NCBI GenBank assembly: GCA_030617085.1
Contig: JAUWWB010000031.1
Span: 1 to 9,197 of the forward strand
Length of the DNA stretch: 9,197 nucleotides
Origin: Candidatus Omnitrophota bacterium
GTDB taxonomy: Bacteria; Omnitrophota; Gorgyraeia; Tantalellales; Tantalellaceae
Direction of reading: 5' to 3'
A program made the position numbers and the translations under genes. The notes under the pieces are model-generated. The model was not told the origin of the DNA and ran no database searches. It saw only the letters and a program-made list of their open reading frames with translations. The stretch's first letter is position 1. Each line of letters opens with the position of its first letter. Positions 5,175 through 9,197 of the stretch are shown piece by piece.

Positions 5175-5202
5175 ATTTTAGCACATCGGCTTGATAAGTC
5201 AA
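5175..5202 (-). promoter_or_regulatory. Housekeeping-sigma promoter of the riboflavin operon
   Basis: TTGACT (5202-5197) and TAAAAT (5180-5175) are separated by 16 nt, each one base from consensus. The predicted start, about 7 nt beyond the -10 box, falls at the first bases of riboswitch helix P1, as expected for a leader that begins with its aptamer. Only 5 nt separate the -35 box from the palindrome at 5208-5269. Confidence 0.78.
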
Positions 5203-5207
5203 GAAAA

Positions 5208-5269
5208 CAATGGGGTCAGGTCTACAGTTGTAAGTGTTTTTACTTAAAACTGTAGACCTGACCCCATTG
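5208..5269. repeat. Long perfect hairpin, REP/RAYT-like (GGGGTCAGGTCTACAG)
   Basis: Arms of 22 bp (5208-5229 and 5248-5269) are exact inverted copies. After one G-A mismatch the pairing continues for 5 bp (5231-5235 with 5242-5246) to a GTTTTT loop, so nearly all 62 nt fold into a single stem. Sequences beginning TGGGGTCAGGTCT are, as I recall, common at the ends of elements linked to IS200-like Y1/REP-associated transposases in environmental genomes; I cannot verify that here. No transposase gene is nearby. It sits between the groEL terminator and the rib promoter, a neutral landing spot. Confidence 0.75.
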
Positions 5270-5292
5270 CGCTGACCGTCATTCCCCCCCAT

Positions 5293-5327
5293 AAAAAAAA
5301 GGCAGGTCAAAGACCTGCCTTTTTTTT
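5293..5327 (-). terminator. Intrinsic terminator of the groESL operon (potentially bidirectional)
   Basis: GGCAGGTC and GACCTGCC pair over 8 bp around a 3-nt loop, with eight As before and eight Ts after on the coding strand; the A and T runs can lengthen the stem. It begins 19 nt past the groEL stop. The symmetry would also terminate transcripts from the other strand, though no plus-strand gene is present. Confidence 0.92.
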
Positions 5328-5346
5328 GTTTGTCCACGAACGGTGC

Positions 5347-6999
5347 TTACATCATGCCGCCCATTCCGCCGGGCATTCCGCCGGGCATGCCGGATGGCAT
5401 GCCGGCTCCGCCGGCTTCTTTTTCGGGCTTGTCGCATACGATCGCTTCGGTCGTAAGCATCAGGGAAGCGATACTCGCGGCGTTCTGAAGAGCGCTGCGG
5501 GTAACCTTCGTCGGATCGATGATGCCCGCTTCGACCATATCCGTGAAGCGGTCTTCCTGGGCGTCATAACCGACCATCTCCTTCTTCTCCGAAAGAAGCC
5601 TCTGCACGACGACCGAACCTTCCTGGCCGGCGTTGGTCGCGATCATGCGGACGGGCTCTTCCAGAGCGCGCTCGATGATCCTTACGCCGATCTTCTCGTC
5701 GTCGCCCGAGACATCCAGGCCGGAGAGCTTTCTGCTGGCTCTGAGAAGCGCGACTCCGCCGCCGGGGACGATACCCTCTTCGGATGCCGCCCTCGTGGCA
5801 TGAAGCGCGTCTTCGATCCGCGCCTTTTTCTCTTTCATCTCGATCTCGGTCGCGGCGCCAACGTTGATTATGGCGACGCCGCCGGAGAGCTTCGCGAGGC
5901 GCTCCTGCAGCTTTTCCCTGTCGTAGTCGGAATCGCTGTCCTCGATCTCCTTCTTGATCTGGGCTATCCTGGCCCGGACATCATCCTGGCTGCCGCCGCC
6001 TTCCACGACGGTCGTATTTTCCTTCGTGATGGTGATCCTCTTCGCGTGGCCGAGGTCGTCCAGCGTCAGGTTTTCCATCTTGATGCCGAGATCCTCGGTG
6101 ACGGCTCTTCCGCCGGTAAGGACCGCGATATCGCCCAGCATGGCTTTTCTCCTGTCGCCGTAACCCGGGGCCTTCACCGCGCAGCAGGTGAACGTCCCAC
6201 GGATCTTGTTCACGACAAGAGTGGCCAGGGCCTCACCCTCGGTCTCCTCCGAGACTATCAGCAGCGGCTTGCCGGACTGCGCCACTTTTTCCAGGAGAGG
6301 AAGAAGGTTTTTCATGCTGGATATCTTTTTCTCATGTATGAGGATATAAGGATCGTCCAGCACGCATTCCATCCTCTCGGTATCCGTCACGAAATAAGGG
6401 GACAGGTAACCCTGGTCGAACTGCATCCCCTCTACCAGCTTAAGCGTCGTCTCGAGGGTTTTGCCTTCCTCGACGGTTATGACGCCGTCCTTACCGACCT
6501 TGTCCATGGCCTCGGATATCCTATCGCCGATCACCATATCGCTGTTGGCGGCGATAGTGGCGACCTGGGCGATCTCCTTCATTTCCTTAATAGGAGTGGA
6601 GATCTTTTTCAGTTCCTCCACCACCGCGCTGACGGCTTTTTCGATGCCCTTTTTGATCCCCATCGGGTTTGCGCCCGATGTAACGTTCTTAAGGCCTTCC
6701 CTGTAGATGGATTCCGCGAGGAGCGTGGCCGTCGTCGTACCGTCACCGGCGATGTCGCTTGTCTTGGACGCGACTTCCTTGACCATCTCGGCGCCGAGGT
6801 TCTCATACGCGTCTTCCAGCTCGATCTCCTTCGCTACGGTAACCCCGTCCTTTGTGATGGTCGGAGCGCCGAACTTCTTTTCTATGACGACATTTCTGCC
6901 TTTGGGTCCCAGTGTGACATTCACGGCTCTCGCGAGCTTTTCCACGCCGTTCAATATCATCCTGCGGCCTTCATCGCTGAACTGTAACTGCTTTGCCAT
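5347..6999 (-). CDS. groEL: Chaperonin GroEL (60 kDa, Hsp60)
   Basis: GroEL is the ATP-driven double-ring chaperonin that encloses unfolded proteins under the GroES lid in the cytoplasm. The 550-residue protein is colinear with the family (about 540-550). It has LGPKGRNVVIEKKFGAPTITKDGVTVAKEI near 30-60, GDGTTTATLLA with the ATPase Asp87, the apical domain with SPYFVTD and VKAPGYGDRRKAML, ARIEDALHATRAASEEGIVPGGG with the hydrolytic aspartate, and a C-terminal tail rich in Gly-Met (GMPSGMPGGMPGGMGGMM). AGGAGG lies 9 nt before the ATG. It follows groES by 54 nt and shares its CIRCE-controlled promoter; a strong terminator follows. A single GroEL with the standard Gly-Met tail suggests the principal housekeeping copy. 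Confidence 0.99.
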   Translation of the reverse strand: MAKQLQFSDEGRRMILNGVEKLARAVNVTLGPKGRNVVIEKKFGAPTITKDGVTVAKEIELEDAYENLGAEMVKEVASKTSDIAGDGTTTATLLAESIYREGLKNVTSGANPMGIKKGIEKAVSAVVEELKKISTPIKEMKEIAQVATIAANSDMVIGDRISEAMDKVGKDGVITVEEGKTLETTLKLVEGMQFDQGYLSPYFVTDTERMECVLDDPYILIHEKKISSMKNLLPLLEKVAQSGKPLLIVSEETEGEALATLVVNKIRGTFTCCAVKAPGYGDRRKAMLGDIAVLTGGRAVTEDLGIKMENLTLDDLGHAKRITITKENTTVVEGGGSQDDVRARIAQIKKEIEDSDSDYDREKLQERLAKLSGGVAIINVGAATEIEMKEKKARIEDALHATRAASEEGIVPGGGVALLRASRKLSGLDVSGDDEKIGVRIIERALEEPVRMIATNAGQEGSVVVQRLLSEKKEMVGYDAQEDRFTDMVEAGIIDPTKVTRSALQNAASIASLMLTTEAIVCDKPEKEAGGAGMPSGMPGGMPGGMGGMM

Positions 7000-7053
7000 T
7001 TCGTCTTTCCTCCTTATTTTTGCTACTACGTGCTTTGTTTCACGTTAACGAAC

Positions 7054-7341
7054 TTAACCGATTATACCCAGAATATCCTCTTCTCTCAGCATTAAAAGGT
7101 TCCTCTCATCTACCTTCAATTCCGTCCCGGAATATTTGCCGAACAGCACCACATCCCCTTCCTTCACTTCCGGTGGGATCACCGTACCGTCGTCTGAAAC
7201 CTTGCCCTTACCGACGGAGACGACCTTCGCCTGCTGCGGTTTCTCTTTAGCGGTGTCGGGCAGCACGATCCCGCCTTTTGTCACTTCTTCCGCTTCAAGA
7301 ACTTCGACCAGAACCCTGTCACCAAGTGGTTTCACTCCCAT
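7054..7341 (-). CDS. groES: Co-chaperonin GroES (10 kDa)
   Basis: GroES forms the heptameric lid of the GroEL chamber. The 95-residue protein begins MGVKPLGDRVLVEV. It carries the mobile loop (about residues 17-34) with GGIVLP, the tripeptide contact to GroEL, and ends YSGTELKVDERNLLMLREEDILGII, all typical. I chose the ATG at 7341 because GGAGG (7354-7350) lies 8 nt before it. The in-frame ATG at 7356 would add MEEKV, but its own upstream sequence is poor and it overlaps that ribosome binding site. The gene is first in the groESL operon, with a leader of about 90 nt carrying CIRCE. Expected to be induced by heat through loss of HrcA repression. Confidence 0.98.
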   Translation of the reverse strand: MGVKPLGDRVLVEVLEAEEVTKGGIVLPDTAKEKPQQAKVVSVGKGKVSDDGTVIPPEVKEGDVVLFGKYSGTELKVDERNLLMLREEDILGIIG

Positions 7342-7400
7342 AACCTTTTCCTCCATTTCAGTTTCTCTACATCTCAGCAAACTTGCCTTCTCCCACAATC

Positions 7401-7427
7401 TTAGCACTCATTGCCCGAGAGTGCTAA
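7401..7427 (-). promoter_or_regulatory. CIRCE operator (HrcA binding site)
   Basis: TTAGCACTC and GAGTGCTAA are separated by exactly 9 nt, a perfect match to the CIRCE consensus. On the coding strand it starts about 3 nt after the predicted transcription start, so bound HrcA would block initiation; at RNA level it is also a hairpin in the leader. The hrcA gene itself is not in this window. Confidence 0.98.
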
Positions 7428-7436
7428 CGGATACCC

Positions 7437-7464
7437 ATTATAGACAATCCCCAGCCATTGTCAA
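7437..7464 (-). promoter_or_regulatory. Consensus housekeeping promoter of groESL
   Basis: TTGACA (7464-7459) and TATAAT (7442-7437) both match consensus exactly, with a 16-nt spacer. Transcription should begin near 7430. The -35 box lies only 23 nt past the coaX stop and no terminator is visible between, so some readthrough from birA-coaX is possible. Confidence 0.93.
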
Positions 7465-7487
7465 GAGGTTTTTTTTGATTTTTTTGA

Positions 7488-8234
7488 CTACCCGGGAACG
7501 ATGAGAATGCGAAGGCCGGTGAATACCAGGTCGGGGTACACTTTTTTTATGTGGCGGGAGTGTTTGGCGATCAGTTTGGCGTCGCCGCCGGTTGGGGCGA
7601 CTTTGAGGTTTTGGCCGTATTTTTCGCGGAAGAGGCGGACGAGGCCGTCGCACATGGCGGCATAGCCGTAGATTATCCCCTTGTTCATGCTGGCGCGCGT
7701 GTCCCGGCCTATGAGGCCCCTTGCCGGGGCGAGCTCTATTTTCGGAAGCAGCGCGGTATTCCGGACGAGTGACGCAAGACTCAACCTGAGGCCGGGGAAT
7801 ATGAGCCCTCCTTCATAATCACCCTTTTCATTGACGAGATCGAACGTCACCGCCGTTCCGAAATCCACGACGAGAACGGGGCTTCCGCACAGGCGCGAGG
7901 CGGCGAACGAAGTTACCAGGCGGTCCTGGCCCACTTCGCGGGGCTTTTTGTATTTTATCTTCATCGGGACCTTGATGTCTCTTCCGACGACCAGGACGGC
8001 CGCGCGCCCGACGCAGGAGGCCAGGCTCTTCTCTACGATCGAGAGAAATTTCGGGACGACGCTTACGATGACGACCGTGTCTATTTTATCAAGGTATGCG
8101 CCGAGAAGCCGCTTGAACGCCCGCGGCTCGACCTGCCTCTTGTCCGTATGAATAAAGTACCTCTTACGGATCTTCCCGCCTTTGGCGATCGCGATCGATG
8201 TATTGGTGTTCCCTATGTCGATCAGCAGCTTCAT
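7488..8234 (-). CDS. coaX: Type III pantothenate kinase
   Basis: CoaX phosphorylates pantothenate, the first committed step of coenzyme A synthesis, and belongs to the ASKHA (acetate and sugar kinase/Hsp70/actin) fold. The 248-residue protein starts MKLLIDIGNTNTSIAIAKGG (phosphate-binding motif with Asp6). It continues with REVGQDRLV at 99-107 (the GxDR motif holding the presumed catalytic aspartate), VVDFGTAVTFD at 122-132, GGLIFPGLRLSLASL, IGRDTRASMNKGIIYGY at 175-191 and PTGGDAKLIA at 214-223. Family members more often read TGGLA in the last motif. The start is set by TAGGAG (8244-8239) 4 nt upstream; a longer open frame to 8351 overlaps birA and is not credible. It is 10 nt downstream of birA, a frequent pairing. 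Type III kinases are typically insensitive to feedback by CoA and need a monovalent cation, a family property not visible here. Confidence 0.96.
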   Translation of the reverse strand: MKLLIDIGNTNTSIAIAKGGKIRKRYFIHTDKRQVEPRAFKRLLGAYLDKIDTVVIVSVVPKFLSIVEKSLASCVGRAAVLVVGRDIKVPMKIKYKKPREVGQDRLVTSFAASRLCGSPVLVVDFGTAVTFDLVNEKGDYEGGLIFPGLRLSLASLVRNTALLPKIELAPARGLIGRDTRASMNKGIIYGYAAMCDGLVRLFREKYGQNLKVAPTGGDAKLIAKHSRHIKKVYPDLVFTGLRILIVPG

Positions 8235-8244
8235 GTAACTCCTA

Positions 8245-9197
8245 CTACCTGCACATAACAACGTCCCCGCTAAACACTCTCCTGAGCTTTCCGTCGTCCG
8301 TTTTGACGATAAGGGCTCCCTTTTCGTCGATATCTGTCGCCGTGCCTTCAAGGGAGCGATGGTGCTGTTCTACCTTTACGCGCTTTCCGAGGACCAGGGA
8401 CAGGGCCCTGCACTCATCGCGCAGGGACGCGAAGGCCTCTTTTCTGAAGCGGAAATAGTACTCTTCAAGATCCTCCAGCACCTGTTTGATGAGCGCTGTC
8501 CGGCTCAGATGGCGGGAGCACTCTGTTTTCAGGCTGGTCCCTTCCGGGGGAAGTTTTTCAAGAGGGGTGTTGACGTTTATTCCGATACCGAGGACCAGAA
8601 AATCCACCAGGTCCGGCTGCGCCTTGATCTGGGTCAGTATCCCGCATACCTTTTTTCCGTTGACCAATACGTCGTTGGGCCATTTCATCCCGGCATCCAG
8701 TCCGCACGTACTGTTTATGGCCTTGATAACTGCCATCCCCGCGATAAGGGTGATCGTGGGGATCTCGTCCGTCTCGACGCGGGGCCGCAGGATAAGCGAC
8801 ATGTAAATGCCGCCGGAGCCCGGGGAGATCCACTTTCTTCCTATCCTCCCTTTTCCGCGCGTCTGCGCCTCGGCCAGGACAAGCGTCCCTTCTTCCGCGC
8901 CGGTTTCGGCCAGTTCGTAAGCCCGGTCGTTCGTGGAGCCGATGCTCTCATAGTGATGGATCGATCTTTTCCCGAACACCTCTGTGCCCATGCCGCCGGT
9001 GATCGCGTAGGCGTACATCTTGTCCGGCACGGACCTCAGCCGGTACCCCCGCCGTGGAACGGCCTCGACGACATACCCAACTTCCCGGAGCTTCTTCACA
9101 GACTTCCAGACGCACGCCCTTGAAACACCCATCTCACTAGAAATGTCTTCACCGGAGACAAAGGCCCCTTCATCCTTGCGAAACAGATCGATGATCG
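8245..9197 (-). CDS. birA: Bifunctional biotin--protein ligase / biotin operon repressor (5' end cut by window edge)
   Basis: BirA activates biotin with ATP to biotinyl-AMP and attaches it to a lysine of carboxylase carrier proteins. Forms with an N-terminal helix-turn-helix also repress biotin genes. The frame stays open to the right edge, with 21 codons ahead of the Met at 9132 that continue the family's DNA-binding domain (FRKDEGAFVSGEDISSE then MGVSRACVWKSVKKLREVGY). Numbering from that Met, the ligase domain shows ESIGSTNDRA at 62-71, TRGKGRIGRKW at 91-101, KWPNDV at 150-155, GILTQ at 164-168 and LGIGINVN at 181-188, followed by the C-terminal SH3-like domain. GILTQ has Gln where Glu is common. 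Only a handful of N-terminal residues should be missing. It ends TAGTAG, and the second TAG is part of the coaX ribosome binding site, so the two are translationally close. Confidence 0.96.
   Translation of the reverse strand, partial: IIDLFRKDEGAFVSGEDISSEMGVSRACVWKSVKKLREVGYVVEAVPRRGYRLRSVPDKMYAYAITGGMGTEVFGKRSIHHYESIGSTNDRAYELAETGAEEGTLVLAEAQTRGKGRIGRKWISPGSGGIYMSLILRPRVETDEIPTITLIAGMAVIKAINSTCGLDAGMKWPNDVLVNGKKVCGILTQIKAQPDLVDFLVLGIGINVNTPLEKLPPEGTSLKTECSRHLSRTALIKQVLEDLEEYYFRFRKEAFASLRDECRALSLVLGKRVKVEQHHRSLEGTATDIDEKGALIVKTDDGKLRRVFSGDVVMCR

Noticed and set aside
5326..6987. A 553-codon open frame on the plus strand opposite groEL
   Set aside because: It mirrors groEL almost exactly, has no ribosome binding site or family resemblance, and is the usual antisense shadow of a GC-rich, codon-biased gene.
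7028..7045. ACGTG/CACGT hairpin between groES and groEL
   Set aside because: Only 5 bp with an 8-nt loop and no T-run; too weak to call a processing site or attenuator.
8235..8351. Longer CoaX starting at 8351
   Set aside because: The 39 extra residues overlap birA and lack family similarity; the ATG at 8234 has a good ribosome binding site and the MKLLIDIGNTN start.

Overview
The window reads as one stretch of a bacterial chromosome of fairly high GC content. Every supported gene lies on the minus strand, so transcription runs from the right edge to the left edge. In that order the genes are birA (5' end off the window), coaX, groES, groEL, then ribBA, ribH, nusB, a PHP-domain phosphoesterase gene, ribD, and the first 73 codons of riboflavin synthase (ribE, cut by the left edge). 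The intergenic palindromes carrying GAGCGAAGCGAAG cores, the 7-bp tandem repeats and a NusB with an extra cysteine-rich segment suggest an uncultivated lineage, perhaps Candidatus Omnitrophota or a relative. That assignment is a tentative impression, not something the sequence proves.

Right region (about 7490-9197): birA and coaX are 10 nt apart and look co-transcribed. They supply biotin attachment and the first step of CoA synthesis. Middle region (about 5290-7465): a self-contained groESL heat-shock operon. It has a promoter with both consensus hexamers, a perfect CIRCE operator (HrcA site) just downstream of the predicted transcription start, and a strong intrinsic terminator after groEL. 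Left region (1 to about 5202): a riboflavin operon. It has its own promoter, an FMN riboswitch, and an intrinsic terminator ahead of ribBA. ribBA, ribH, nusB and the PHP gene are packed with gaps of 12-22 nt. ribD and ribE follow after two spacers that have been invaded by repeats.

The rib genes present cover riboflavin synthesis from GTP and ribulose-5-phosphate: RibBA (GTP cyclohydrolase II and DHBP synthase), RibD (deaminase and reductase), RibH (lumazine synthase) and RibE (riboflavin synthase). The only step without an obvious enzyme is dephosphorylation of the RibD product. The PHP-family phosphoesterase inside the operon is a reasonable but unproven candidate for it.

The points most worth following up are: (1) the PHP gene as possible pathway phosphatase; (2) a NusB with a zinc-ribbon-like Cys4 insert, part of it encoded by a palindrome-rich GC patch; (3) an FMN riboswitch with an enlarged L2 loop and a 10-nt complementarity between its variable stem-loop and the segment just before the terminator; (4) a 145-bp element with perfect 29-bp terminal inverted repeats that seems to have separated ribD from its original ribosome binding site; and (5) a long perfect hairpin, resembling those associated with REP/RAYT transposases, inserted between the groE terminator and the rib promoter. 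I see no defence system, CRISPR array, tRNA or rRNA.
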